52,500 bases of DNA from Chrysomallon squamiferum (taxonomy: Eukaryota; Mollusca; Gastropoda; Neomphalida; Peltospiridae), in NCBI GenBank assembly GCA_012295275.1, contig CM022679.1, positions 10,824,669-10,877,168 of the forward strand, given 5' to 3'. Position numbers and translations under genes: made by a program. Below, piece after piece: positions 12,554 to 27,528 of the stretch. The first letter of the stretch is position 1. The number at the start of each line of letters is the position of its first letter. Below the pieces are notes generated by a model. The model saw only the letters and a program-made list of their open reading frames with translations, ran no database searches and was not told where the DNA came from.

Positions 12554-13272
12554 ATTACAACATCGCTGTTACGATTCCACACGAGAGAGAGAGAGAGAGA
12601 AGCTACTCGGTGTCAGAATGTTACCCTCACCGTCAAACTGAAAACAGATACAGTTCCCGAGACATCTGCTTAATTTGAATCTTTTGCCGTGTAAGTGATG
12701 ACTTTGTAACGATAGCAAAATGCTGCTGGTATTCTGCGAGCAAGTCGGAGTTACGCTAGCTACTAGAACAGATATAACAACCGGTGTCCAGATTATAACC
12801 ACGCGAGCTACTTTGTAGTGTAATAGTCAGATGTTATGCAGATGGTTTGGAGTTCACGGGGATCGCTATATTAAGACTAATATGATGGATATTCGATATA
12901 ACACACACATCCATTTATTTCTCGTTTTCTTTCTGTTTAACGATCGCTTCAGTTTTAGAGCAAATCAGATGTTGAGTTCATGTTTTCCCAGAATACAACA
13001 AGAGATGATTAAAAAGCTTAGCTGAAGTTGATTTTAGATCCAGATTTACAAATCGTGATTTTGTGTTTAATGTGTTTGAGATATTGCAGTTCATATTTCT
13101 TTTTGTTCTTCTCCTTTTTCTTCTTTTTGCTGTTGTTGTAGTAATCGTTATCATCATCGTCATTATTGTTGTGGTTTTTTTGTTTGTGTTTGTTATTGTT
13201 GTGATTATTGTTGTTGTTATTCTTTATTTATTTATGTATTTATTATTATTATTATCTTCATCATCATCATCA

Positions 13273-13309
<37 letters not shown>

Positions 13310-14181
13310 CTTCGGCTGGTACTGCTTCTTGTCATCTTTATTGTCTGTTATTGTGTTTGCTAGCGTTTTGTTGATTGAGTTGTTGTTGTTCTGTTTTCTA
13401 CTGTTGCTGTTCTTGTTATTTGAAAGTAACTTCCTCTTCGTTTCAAATATTAATCTCATGAAGCAGTTATTGATAATTTATTTTTAAATAACGTACATCT
13501 TGTAAATAACGATTTAACAACAAAAAAAGGAAACCACCGACACTTTTTTGTACAAACAAAATAAATAATAACAATCCTAAATAAAGAAATAATTATCACT
13601 TCAAAATAATATTTCTACTACGTCACTGGGTATTTTAAATCAAATTTAAAAAAAAAACAAAAAAAAAACGTTTTCTATTTTTTCTCTCAACTATTAACAC
13701 GGCACACGAAATGAAATTTAGAAAAAAAAACAAAAAAACAAAAAAACCCAGAAGAATAATAAGAAAAAAGAAACAGGCCACCATTGTATATAAACACACA
13801 TTTCAATGGCTTCCAGAATTAGCCAAAATAAATACACCAACCACGCAGTGATTCTAAATATTTGTTCAACTTTTCCATTAAGTTCATTGACAGAAATTGA
13901 ACAGATAATTAATTTCTGACAGGAATTTTGTTTAAACCTTTGCGTGCTGAACAAAACAGAATAATCACTGCATATAAAACTTGGAGGTCCTTGATGTAAA
14001 TTAAAGCAAATAAAGCTGGATAAAGAAGAAAAGTAGAAAATAATGTCTATAAATATATACTGGAAGGTTACAACGCGTACATTTAAAATGGTAGGTGTTA
14101 ATGCAAGCAGACATAGACCAATAAATATGCTATTCCATATGTACTACGTTGGCTAACAAGTTACATAATAACAACAGCAAC

Positions 14182-14185
14182 AATA

Positions 14186-14226
<41 letters not shown>
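14182..14226 (+). repeat. (GAT)n array
   Basis: About 15 uninterrupted GAT triplets. Confidence 0.9.
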
Positions 14227-14879
14227 AAATCAGACCAAATGAAACAATTTAATAATTATGATACTTGTAGATGTACATAAGGCTATAGGCAGACTGTAGC
14301 TGCGAAACATACACGCACACACGCACGCACGCAAACACACATACAAACACTTTTCATAATGATGGAGAAAGAAAAGAATGACAACAGAGTGAGAAAAGGA
14401 GAGTGGGTAAAAGAGATAGGAAGAGGGAGTGAAAAAATGAGAGAGAGAGAGAGATGGACAAATTGAGTAATATTATAAGAATTTACACGATATGACCATT
14501 ATTATTCGCTACATCATCTAATATTTTTAATGAAATACTGCTATACAATCAACCATCGTACCTTTCAAGTCTGAACCACAGAATTATGCTGCTAATCACA
14601 AGAAATATGCATTTAGGCAGCATGTAATATACTGTTAATCATTACAGAACAAATTAGTTTAGAATATACTGCATGTTAATAATATTAACTTCAGCAATTT
14701 ATTTGTGCATGTTAAATTTGTACGGTATGATGTAGATAGTATTGAAATCTTTATTGTATGTTCATGACCGAATATGAATCAGTATTTATTATTATTTTGT
14801 TTAGTTTAGTTTTATTTTATTTTATTTTAAATTATGTTATTTTATGCATTCATTCATTCATTATTTATTATTTATTTTA

Positions 14880-14898
14880 TGTGTGTTTGTGTGTGTGT

Positions 14899-14945
<47 letters not shown>
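14880..14945 (+). repeat. (GT)n array
   Basis: About 33 GT dinucleotides with one TT and one AT interruption. Confidence 0.9.
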
Positions 14946-14947
<2 letters not shown>

Positions 14948-16049
14948 TGATCATGCCTGTGGTCACAAAAAGAAAATGGCGGCTTTTCTCTCTCTTTACC
15001 TATTTAAAGTCTTAACAAATGGATGATGCCACCTGTGCACTCAGTAACCAGTGGATGATGCAATCAATCTGGTTTTAAAATTATTAAATACATCGTTTAA
15101 TAAAATACTTCTTTTCTTCTCTTTATTAATTTTCACTTTACCGCCGTTCTTTTAATCTTCAGAGAAATCAGTGCATCCGCGAGGTTATTTTCGTTAAGAA
15201 TAAACTGTTTAATTAATCTATACCATGTAACAGAGCAATCTGAACACCGAGTGTAAAAAACAGGTAAAATGCTTGAACATCAACGCTAGTGTAATGTTTA
15301 GATTGATGTTAACGTCATAGAAACGCCGTTTTAAAAAAGTTGTGTAATCTTCGGAGTTTAAAGCAAAAGAAGAAACCGGATGAAATGTCATAGGTTGTTG
15401 TTCCACCGCTAACAGAAAAGCTTATTTGATGTTTTATCGTTTATCTCTTGTTCTTTTTTTTTTTTTTTTTTTAGATAAAATAATACTGACGTAAAGGAAA
15501 ATGATATTTGGTAAATGCAGAAAAAAATATTATTATTATTATTATTATTATTATTGATTATTATTATTATTATTAATTTAGACGTTTTTAGGGGTGAGAT
15601 GGGGGTTTTTTAGGTTGTTTTTTTCTTTTTCCCTTACTGGGGTTATTGAAATTTTTTAATGAGGGGCCACAATGAGTTGAAAATAACTTTAAGAATAAAA
15701 CAATTTTCAAACGATAAACAAAAAAAAAACAAACAATGGTTTACTAAAACGTTGTTTAGTATCTGGATTCGCATACGTTCCTAGAAACCTTTATTTTATT
15801 TTTATTTTTCAAAGATAAAAAACAGATGGAAAAGAAAATGGTTCCTTCTGGTCTTGTAGGTAAAGGTAACCAAAAATACACTATTCAAAGCTTGGTTTCT
15901 TAGACATAAGATAACTATGTGGCCTTTTGAATTGAATATCCTAGAGAGGGTAAATGAAAATGATGTCTAATCGGAAACTACATATATATTTGGATTCATA
16001 TACAGTAAGCGGACTAAAAATAAGTAAAAACAAGTCAAATCACAGAATA

Positions 16050-16208
16050 TTATTCCGTTTCTACATAGTGTCGAACATTTGAAAAAAAATATATTGATTC
16101 GACGTAACAGTGTAATAGTGAAAAACGGATCTGCACACGTTTGTCTATTTTCCGTTGTTTAGACAGCTCCACGCAGATAAAACGTTCACCAGATCCCGAG
16201 ACCGCCTG
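16050..16208 (-). other. Candidate terminal exon
   Basis: On the minus strand a long pyrimidine tract (TTTTCTCTCTCTCGTTGTG.. TTTTTCTCACAG) is followed by 52 open codons and TAA; the frame includes SGSGERFICVELSKQRK and VQIRFSLLHCYVESIYFF. The acceptor is among the best in the window. The second half of the frame is AT-rich and less convincing. No homologue recognised; chance is a real alternative because pyrimidine-rich tracts are common here. Confidence 0.2.
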
Positions 16209-17232
16209 CTGTGAGAAAAACAAACACAACGAGAGAGAGAAAACACATTCCACTCGGAAACCGAGGCAGAGCTGAACTAGCGAGAACAGCTCGCTTGTGT
16301 TTATAACCCACACCTCCACTTTCCATTTCCCACTTGCTTTTCCAGGACCCGTCGTTTCGGCTCTGCAAGGCTTGTCCTTTCATTTCACTCAGTAACTGAC
16401 CTTTTTTCTCTCTCTCTCTCTCACTCTTTTTTTAAAGACATTATTATTCGATTGACTCGTTTCTGTGGTAGCACGTCTGAAATTGTGCGAGAAAGTTTTG
16501 GCCTAATTTTTTTTTCTTAGGTTTACCAATATGTACTTTTATTTCTTCTAAACTTTTATATATGCATATGTTTATGTGTATGCATATGTATAAAACAACT
16601 GCACTAATAACTGAAATAAAAGTACAAAATACCTGTCTGTATCTTTGTATAGACATAGATGTCTAGAGATAGAAGGATGGATGTATGGATGGACAGACAG
16701 GTACACAAACGGGCTCTATACATTTACATACGCACTTTTATTTCTGCTTTTAACGTTAACGCCATTGTTCTGCAGTACTGTGGTAAAATAAGATGACAAA
16801 ATCATATTTTTTTTAATTAACAAACAATACGAGTTTTTGGGATGGAACTAGTGTTAAATCCAGAAAGTACTTGTTATCTACAAATGTATGTTGTTCAGAG
16901 TTACTTTTTCAGTGTTTAACTGCTGGTTTAGATTTTAAAAATCATTTCGAAAATATTTTTTTTTCCTTATAAAATAACAAATAGATTGCTTTTATTCAAG
17001 AACTATTTTGTTTTGATGTATAGTTTTTGTAGCCGAAAATAAAATCAATGCGCGTGAATCTATTACTATAGTGAGTGAAATAAAACACTAATTTTGAAAG
17101 AAGAAATATAAGTACATATGTAAATCCATGTGTCTGTCTGTCCTTTTATTATTTATTATTTAGGACTGCAGGATAAAATAAATAACTGGTTCCTGTCTTA
17201 AGATACCCGCTTCATTCTGTATGTAAATATAT

Positions 17233-17271
<39 letters not shown>

Positions 17272-17668
17272 CCTTCGTGCATGTATGTTTTAAAAACAAA
17301 TAGCACTAATTTAAAAGGATAAATTAGAAATACATTCTTATAGTTGTTAGAAACAAATTCAATAATTATAAATATTAAACTCTCTTACATACTCTTTTCT
17401 CTGACTTATTTATTTATTTATTTATTTATTTTGCAAAGAAATGAATGAAAAACGAAAACTGAATGAATATATAAAAAAAGGAATAAAGAAAGACAGGAAG
17501 AAAACAAAACTGTTTTATTTAACGAGGCACTCAACACATTTCTAATCAGTTCAACATGTTACTAAGGATTTATTTTTATAAATATTTTTGTAATTGGATG
17601 TTGTTTTCTTTCGGGAACTTTTACAGCGGAAACATTTTTATTGTTTTTGAAACTGGGATTATCCTCAG

Positions 17669-17864
<196 letters not shown>

Positions 17865-18225
17865 TTTTATGTCCAGCATAAGAAGAGATATTTGAAAAAT
17901 AGTGAAACTGAATTAACTATATATAATTAACTACTTTACAGAAAACTATTTTCGAAAAAAGTAGCGTCCCTTCATATACATTCATTATAAATTTATGGGA
18001 GAATAATGCATATGTCCGAATTCCTAAAGAAACCAAATGTGAACTTTTATTTCCGCAGAGAAGATAACAAGAGATAACTGATGTAGTTTTCTCTCTTATA
18101 GCGTAAAAAGTTCCGTTCCTTTGTTTTAAACTCGAGTTGTTTTTGTTTCTTTCTTTCTTTTTGTTGTTATTTGTCGTTGTTGCTGTTGTTGTTGTTTTAG
18201 AAATAAGTGTAGAAATATATAAATT

Positions 18226-18227
<2 letters not shown>

Positions 18228-18261
<34 letters not shown>

Positions 18262-18270
18262 TAATAATAA

Positions 18271-18301
<31 letters not shown>

Positions 18302-18303
18302 AA
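18228..18303 (+). repeat. (TAA)n and (GAA)n arrays
   Basis: TAA triplets at 18228-18270 followed by GAA triplets at 18272-18303. Confidence 0.9.
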
Positions 18304-18549
18304 AAAGAATTAACAATATGAAGAAATCTATGGGCCGCAACTCCAATTTAACTTTATCGTTAAATGGGTTCTCCCTCATTAACAATTTAAAAAAAAAAAA
18401 AAAAAAAAAAATTCGACTATAAACTAGACTTGGCATTCAGTGTTATTATTCTGAACCGCCATTACTGATTGACTCTGATTTCCGGGTAGGGAAAAACGAA
18501 TTAATAGTACACATCGCATTCAAACCCAGAGATCACGTCGTTCAACATG

Positions 18550-18935
18550 AAGCACTAGCCTGTATGGAAAGCTGCCTCAAAGACATCGAGACGTGGATGC
18601 ATTGCAGCATTCTGAAACTGACAAGACCCCGAAGTGACGATTTTCACTTTTAAGCATAACTCAGAGAACGTTGACATGATATCAGTTACTGGTATTATGT
18701 TTAATTCTACAACGACTGTTGAATGCAACCTTTGTTCATCTATGGAAGAAAATGAAGTATTTTGCCACAAAAATACTGGTGATTATGACGTCACGACTGG
18801 ACTATTGCAATGGACTTCAACACGGTTTGCCTAAACTTTGCTCAACAAATGCCAAGGAACACAACGAATTTGACCAGGATTCACGTCTGAAGTACTGAAG
18901 CAGTTCCACTGGTTGTCTGTCCACATACAAGCTCC
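18550..18935 (+). pseudogene. Decayed LINE reverse-transcriptase fragment (CR1/L2/Jockey-like)
   Basis: Seen by eye in changing frames of the plus strand: ESCLKDIETWMHCSILKL near 18560-18615, RLDYCNGLQHGLPKL near 18795-18840, and VLKQFHWLSVHIQ near 18888-18925. These three pieces match, in the right order and spacing, the C-terminal part of non-LTR retrotransposon reverse transcriptase (the conserved LNDIxxWM, SRLDYCNSLLYGLP and LHWLPV blocks). Frames change and stops intervene, so it is a dead 5'-truncated copy. The flanking sequence from 18440 and up to 18970 has the same higher G+C and may be part of it. The exact clade needs a database comparison. Confidence 0.75.
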
Positions 18936-19653
18936 TGGGTTTACCGAACATCGTTTGTCTGTTAAAAACGTTTATTTAACATTTACTTTTATCACATTTT
19001 TTTTTTTAAAAAAGAAGTTTTATATATATGATTTTGGTGGAAATCAAGGAAAACTTTGTGAAAACGTCAGAAAACAAAATCTATGAAAATCAAACAAAAA
19101 CAAAAAATTTTTAAAAATATAAAAAAAAAAAAGATTAATGATAATTATGTTTAAAATTGTCACGTTCTGTAAATTTTTATCGGAACATTTAATTTTTGAA
19201 AAATAATATTGTCTTCACATTATCAAAATAATAATGATTTTTATTTTTCTTTTCTGTAATGTATATTGAATGCAATAGTATATTAATGTGACCAGGGGCG
19301 ATAATCCCATTCTTGCATTTAACAAATCAGTCATAATATGGAGTTATCTCACCTGAATCAGCCGTGCTTTAACATTTGTTGCGTTTATATCAGTAACGGA
19401 GGTAATGATTTAGACTAGTCATCTGTTTTGTATTATGTGAAATAAATGTAATAAAAAAAAACCATAATTATGTTGATTATGTATATCTCTCGGTATCCCG
19501 TAGCGGTCACTGGAAATCTTTCTGAAGTCCTTGTGTGTGCTTGTGACTTATGTTATGACATTAGCCATTTTCGGTACATATTTTTGAAGGATAATCTCTG
19601 AACTCTGCATCCGAATAATTCATTAATTGTGTAGTGTATAAATATATATAAAC

Positions 19654-19822
<169 letters not shown>

Positions 19823-20041
19823 TATCAACAATAATAATAATAACAAGTATATGTACACATATTTGTGAGATATATTCATGTCGACATAGAACAGTGCACA
19901 TACACATGCACAAACATTTTTAAGAAAAAAGATTAAAAAAATAAAATAAATCAGCATTTTAAATCAGCAGTTTATAATATAGATGTCAGTTATTTTTCAT
20001 CATAAAACAATGAACTAGTTTCTAAAATGTGTGTTACTTAC

Positions 20042-20112
20042 GAAGGTGTGTGAAATCAATAAATAACTTCACTTGTAAGTCCATCTGTGTCGCCACATCT
20101 GTTTCACGAATG
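20042..20112 (-). other. Candidate internal exon with strong splice signals
   Basis: Seen on the minus strand: acceptor CCTGTCATTTACAG, 71 nt, donor C|GTAAGTAAC. Two frames are closed and the third reads 23 codons, IRETDVATQMDLQVKLFIDF then THL, with a protein-like mix of residues and higher GC than the flanks. It enters in phase 2 and leaves in phase 1; a second CAG 14 bp inside would give phase 1 entry. No homologue is recognised. It lies inside the interval between the EF-hand exons but its phases do not join them directly. It could be an exon of another minus-strand gene. Confidence 0.33.
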
Positions 20113-20224
20113 CTGTAAATGACAGGAATTTATTTGATGCTATTTTTCAGTTTTTTGAAGAGAGACACAAAATTGCAAAGCGTTTTGTTCATTTGCGTTG
20201 TACTGAACTTTATTGTGTTGTAAC

Positions 20225-20540
20225 ATACTGCTTTGTAGTTTGTAGCTTTGTGTAGCTTTGTTCCGTTTTGTGTTTTTGTGTTATGTTGTGTATTACCGTG
20301 TTGTGTTGTGCTGTGTTGTATTGTGTAGTGTCATGTCATATCGTATAATAATGCTATTATACTACGTTCATTTTGTCGTGTTGAGTTACGCCGTTTTCTG
20401 TTGTGTCGTATCATATGTTACTTCATCTCACTGTATTTTGTTGTATTAGGCTGAGATGTATTATTCTGAGATGCATACCACTGTACTTTATTTTGTTACT
20501 CTGTATTGCGTTTTGTTATATTGTAATTTATTTTATTGTA
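20225..20540 (+). repeat. Decayed pentanucleotide (TTGTG)n region
   Basis: About 300 bp dominated by TGTTGTG, TGTTATG, TTGTATTG and related words, best preserved at 20268-20330. It looks like an old (TTGTG)n array degraded by point changes. Confidence 0.6.
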
Positions 20541-22432
20541 TTGTAATGAATCATGCCGAATATTAATGATATTATATGCATAGCCTTTTTAATGGATTTT
20601 ATATACCTTGTCATTTCTTATCTTTTACTGCTTTATCGAAATACTGTATATGGTTAAGCATGACGCTGGACTGTTTAGTATAATATTGTATCTTACAGTG
20701 CACTGTAGTATGGCTGGGTACTAATTTAAAACAATAACATGTGAGACCCGTGTTGTTTTCGTTTCAGATAAATGGATTTCCAGCCTAATGCATTAGTCTC
20801 AGTTAATTACTAAATGTAGTGAGCTGATAATTTACGATAACGAGTATATTCAGTCTTTCATTGTTTTCTCTCGTTATAACTATTGCTGCATGATGTATTA
20901 TTATAACAATTGTATGTACTTTATTGTCTATGGAAAATTGGGTATAAACGATCACTGAATGGCAAAAGGACTTTGATGCCTATCATACGATATTATAAAA
21001 TATTTTCTATTTGTTGTTATTAAATAAATAAGTGAATAAATAAATAAATAAACAAACAAAATAAATAAAATAAAAATAAATAAAACAAACAACAAAACAA
21101 ACAACAACAAACAAAAACAACAAAAACAACATCTAAAACAACAACAACACAACAACAACAGTAACAACAACAACTACAACAGTAACAATGAAGCAAAACA
21201 TTTAAGTAATACATGTAAATGGTTCAATAATAATATTATCAGATTACATTGTTAAAATGATTTTATTGTAAACGTCTTAAGAAACCAACAAAGACTGGAA
21301 TCTATGAAACACGAAACTGATTACTTGTAATAAATCTAACTTTTATGTGTTTAGCTTTGGGAAATTCATAAATATTTATTTAACTTGATCACATAATAAA
21401 GTCTGAAAAAGTTGACTGATTATTGTGGGGTTTAGTACTATTAAGTTTTGGTAATATTTTTTTTTATTAGGTGCACGTAAAACTTAATAGTTTCATGTTT
21501 ATTTATATGGCAGTTATTTTGTATTATCATGTTATTTTATAGTCACAGAATAAAAAAAGTTTTAATTATTATTATTGTTATTATCATTATTATTATTATT
21601 TGTTGTTCTTGTTGTTGTTAAAATAAAATAGAAATAAACCGAAATGATCCTAAAAAATTAAATAATAACAATAAAACAAATAAAACAAATAATAATAGTC
21701 ATATAAAATCAAATAAAATATAAAGTTTTGTTCCCCAGGAATATATTTTAAATTAACTGATACTTTCCTGGATTTACTGCTCCGAAGATCGGAAAATACG
21801 TGACACTCTAGAATTATTACAAGAATTGATCCGTTTACAGGGACACATCAAAACCATTAAAAATTCATCAGAATCTGAGAATCTTGATATTTACTGAAAT
21901 AAAATTCTAGTAAGCTGAAACAGTCGGTACTAATGTAGGTCTGATATATTTGCGCTGCAGTGTAATTGTAACTGGAAATGGAAGTCGATAGTTTTGAAAC
22001 TGTTACAAACATACTTTCAGTCTTCTTGAAGAGAACACATACGTATTACGTAGACATGAAATGGGTAAAGACGGATACAGTTTGATAATGAAAAATTAGC
22101 TGATGAATAACTACAATGAAAAATGAAGAAATAAAGACTAGAGAAATGAAAGGATGATATAACAACAGAAAGATTCCAAGAACTAACAACAAAGAATGAA
22201 TGAACAAATGAACGAATACAGAAATGTATGAATAATTAAATGAAAAAAAACTAATGAACCCCTCCTTGAATAAATGAATGAAAAAACAAATGAATTAATG
22301 ACTAAAAAACCAGTGTTATAATTTTAGTTATTAATGAATGATAGTACATATTTTTTTATGTTATGTAAGATTATATTATCATTTTTTTATGCCGAAGAAT
22401 GAAAGATAAATAGAATAAATGGATGACTATCT
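20541..22432. other. Gene-poor AT-rich stretch
   Basis: Contains an AAAC/CAA-rich tract at 21030-21190 and ATT triplets at 21565-21600; between 22190 and 22320 the words AATGAA and AAATGAA recur loosely. No gene seen. Confidence 0.5.
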
Positions 22433-22575
22433 TTTTAAATTGAACAAATTGATGAACATTACTTTAATTTGAATAAATTGACAAACATCACTTTAAATTG
22501 ATTAAACTGAAGAAAATCACTTTAATTTGAATAAATTGATGAACATCACTATAAACTGAATAAACAAACAACATT
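22433..22575 (+). repeat. 29-bp minisatellite
   Basis: Five degenerate units of 28-29 bp modelled on ACTTTAATTTGAATAAATTG plus ATGAACATC. The second and fourth units are almost identical. Confidence 0.8.
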
Positions 22576-23806
22576 AATGTAGTTTAATAGACTTTATTGC
22601 CCATTATTACATTGACGCGGGAAACACGGAAAGGTACGTACAAACATATTAACCGTCAAATGTACACATTTCATAACTTGACTTAAACAAAATCGTAATA
22701 ATATCAATAAATAAATATAATTTTTTTTTTAAAAAGATTAATTATAATATTTATTTACTTTTTGTTTTTGTGATTTTCTTACTTTCTCTTTTACTGCGTT
22801 TTTGTTCGATTGCTTTTTTTTTTGTCATTTTTTTTTTCTTTTTTTTTTAATTTTCCATTTTGCTTGACTTGTTTTGATAATAACAATGTGTGGTTTTGTG
22901 AATATGCTTATACACTGACGTACATGTATCTGTGTGGGAGAGAAATACGATTAAATCATTCCCATAAGAGAGGTAGATATTAAGCGCTGGATAGAAACTC
23001 TGGAAAACAAAAACCGGACAGTCAGACGAACTGTGTCTACATAGTTTCAAACTGGAGCAAACTGTTCTCAACTTGAACTCCGTTATTATCAGTTCACGTA
23101 AAAAAAATCACCAATGTCCTGTTACGATCCTATACTGAACATCTCCAAATCTACGACAAGTAACACGCTGACTCCCCTATTTAAATAATAACCTGACTAA
23201 CAAAATAACACGTTATTCCACATAACAAACTCGAAAACGTCTAAAGAGCTACATAACTGTATAATATTCTCTACTAGGAGTGGAAACAGGAGGAGTGGTT
23301 TGTGCATATCGATTAGAATATACGTCATAATGTCTGATGAATATAAATAAATTTATTTTTTGCATTTTGAAAAAAAAAAAAAAAAATTAAAAAGAAGAAT
23401 TAAAAAATTCTGGATGTAGCCAACTTTCTCGATGCAGCCAACTTTCTGGGTGGAGGTCCAGAGAAGACAGAATTTTTAGCAGGTTTCAAACATGGAAAGA
23501 TGTTGACGTCGTTTGATAAAGTCTGTTCACACTCTTTGTGCTTACATAGAAAGGTGCACACACAGCGTCGGGTTGAGTCATTCTGGCTAAATTTCCATCA
23601 TGAACTTGTAAAACTCTGCAAAACGAAAAAAAACAGAAAACACACGTGTGTTTTCAATACATGTCAAATAATAGTAATAATTATTAAATATCAAATAATA
23701 CGAAACCTTTGTACATTAAAAATGAATTTAACACATAATTAGTGGAATAATGTTTGAATGTTTGATTATCATGTTTATATATGTACGTATACAGGTGTAC
23801 ATACAA

Positions 23807-23841
<35 letters not shown>

Positions 23842-23933
23842 TATGTGTGTGTGTGTATGTATGTATACATACATACGTACGTAAAATACACGTATACAAA
23901 AACATGCATACATAATACGAACATACATACATA

Positions 23934-23974
<41 letters not shown>

Positions 23975-24286
23975 CATTATCTAGAACTTAAATGTAAAGT
24001 TGGCAGGGTTCTTTCAATTAGTCTGCTAATTATTAGTAAACATTTAAACAGCAATTATGTCACACAAGTGCAAGACAGAAGTAAAATGAACCTGCATGTA
24101 AAAAAGCGACGATCCTCAGTTTGGCAAAGAAGATACACATAAACTCTAATAACGTGCAAAAGCAAAGTCCTCTGAAGTGTTAGCTTAAAGTTTAAACAAG
24201 ACACCTAAGCAATCCTTTCATGTCCGAATCAATTCGCGTGAATACCGTTTATGTAATCTAATAAAAGAAGCATAAAATAAGTGAAC
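22576..24286. other. Gene-poor stretch
   Basis: AT-rich with T tracts at 22816-22850, an 18-bp tandem pair (GATGxAGCCAACTTTCT) at 23413-23449 and the CATA compound array. Nothing else seen. Confidence 0.5.
23811..23972 (+). repeat. (CATA)n, (TATG)n, (CATA)n and (CA)n compound array
   Basis: CATA units, a TATATG(TG)n centre, more CATA units and (CA)n at 23937-23972. Complementary halves can form a hairpin. Confidence 0.9.
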
Positions 24287-24312
24287 CAATTACGTTTCCT
24301 TCAACGTAATTG
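24287..24312. other. Perfect 10-bp hairpin with 6-nt loop
   Basis: CAATTACGTT, loop TCCTTC, AACGTAATTG. It covers the stop codon of the small basic frame on the minus strand. It does not match the metazoan histone 3' stem-loop. Function unknown. Confidence 0.6.
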
Positions 24313-24487
24313 TTATTTCTTCCGGCTGCAAAGCCCGGGCCATTCGCCGTGTTGTTTCACGTGCAATTCTGTATTGACTCAGGTAACATGCCTTCACAGC
24401 TGCACGGATATTATTACGTTTTCTCCTTCGTTTTCCGTTCGTTTTACGGGCGAGTTTTGGCTGTGGTATCTCTCTTTGTTTAGCCAT
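24290..24487 (-). CDS. Possible small very basic protein (65 aa)
   Basis: Seen: ATG in a strong context (A at -3, G at +4) and 65 codons to TAA, in a patch richer in G+C than its surroundings. The product starts MAKQREIPQPKLARK and has a basic cluster (TNGKRRRKRNN) followed by a helix-prone, Arg-rich half (YRIARETTRRMARALQPEE). Lys plus Arg make up about a third of the residues. A perfect 10-bp hairpin overlaps the stop codon. It could be a nuclear or chromatin-like small protein, part of a decayed transposon, or a chance frame; the opposite strand is open too. I do not recognise the family. Confidence 0.28.
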   Translation of the reverse strand: MAKQREIPQPKLARKTNGKRRRKRNNIRAAVKACYLSQYRIARETTRRMARALQPEEITITLKET

Positions 24488-25122
24488 TCTGAAATCTTTC
24501 AGCGCTAACAACCCATAGAGCAGGATTATTGAAATCCAGTCTGGTTTATAAGTTCTTGCTGTGTTGGAGGAAAAAAAATTAAAAATTAAATAAAAGCTAA
24601 GAATTCTTTGAAAGGAGGTGTTTCTGATAAATGTAGGCGATTGTGGTCATAAAAGTCCTTTTCTTATCCATTTCCTTTATTTTTCAGTCTCTTATCTCTC
24701 TGTATGCCTGTCTGTCTGTCTACCTGGCAGCCTTTCTCTCTATCTCTCACATATACACACACACACATTGTGACAAAATACTTAAAATGTCTTTGCAGTA
24801 AGAAAATAAAATGATGTGAACACTTATGAATAGTATCTTGGCAAAAAGGTCTGAAATACAGATAAAAGATATAAACCACAATGTATTAAAATAAAACATT
24901 ATCTTTTAAAATTCTAGAACAGTTCACGAGTCAAAGTTATAAAGAATATATATATATAACTTAACTTAATTCAAAAAAAAAAAAAATGAAGAAGAAGACG
25001 ACGAATACACAGAGGTATTTAGAACACTGATAAAAATGTGTATTAGATTTTTCAGATAAATTATCATTTTCAAGCTAAACACACGCATGGTATTTAGATT
25101 TGTGGATCATCTCAAGAAACCA

Positions 25123-25282
25123 TCAGCACCACATCATCTTATCTTCGACAACTTTCAATAAACTTTCATCCAGATGAAAACCTTTTGCTATCTCCGCAAC
25201 AGGTGTACCCAGCCCCGTTGTTGATGTACAGACATCGCCGACCACGTAGCTGTCGTGATTATCTAACGCAGACTCTCGTCTT
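25123..25282 (-). other. Candidate terminal exon
   Basis: Seen on the minus strand: an excellent acceptor (TTTTTATTTGCTCTCTGCGG then TTTCTTAG), then 52 codons and a TGA in a single open frame entered in phase 2. The frame includes SYVVGDVCTSTTGLGTPVAE and KGFHLDESLLKVVEDK. Base composition is clearly richer in G+C than the surrounding DNA. No convincing internal donor is seen, so if real it is a last coding exon; no AATAAA is obvious just downstream. The sequence is not recognised. A terminal exon on the same strand inside the EF-hand interval would imply a second gene or an alternative end. Confidence 0.28.

Positions 25283-27528
<2,246 letters not shown>

Larger units (their letters stand above)
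12554..16049. other. Gene-poor stretch
   Basis: Holds trinucleotide-rich DNA at 13100-13310, the GAT array, the GT array and (ATT)n at 15530-15575. The minus strand at 12640-12810 is open and reads like a hydrophobic leader followed by a GKR and Cys-rich segment, but has no ATG. Confidence 0.45.
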
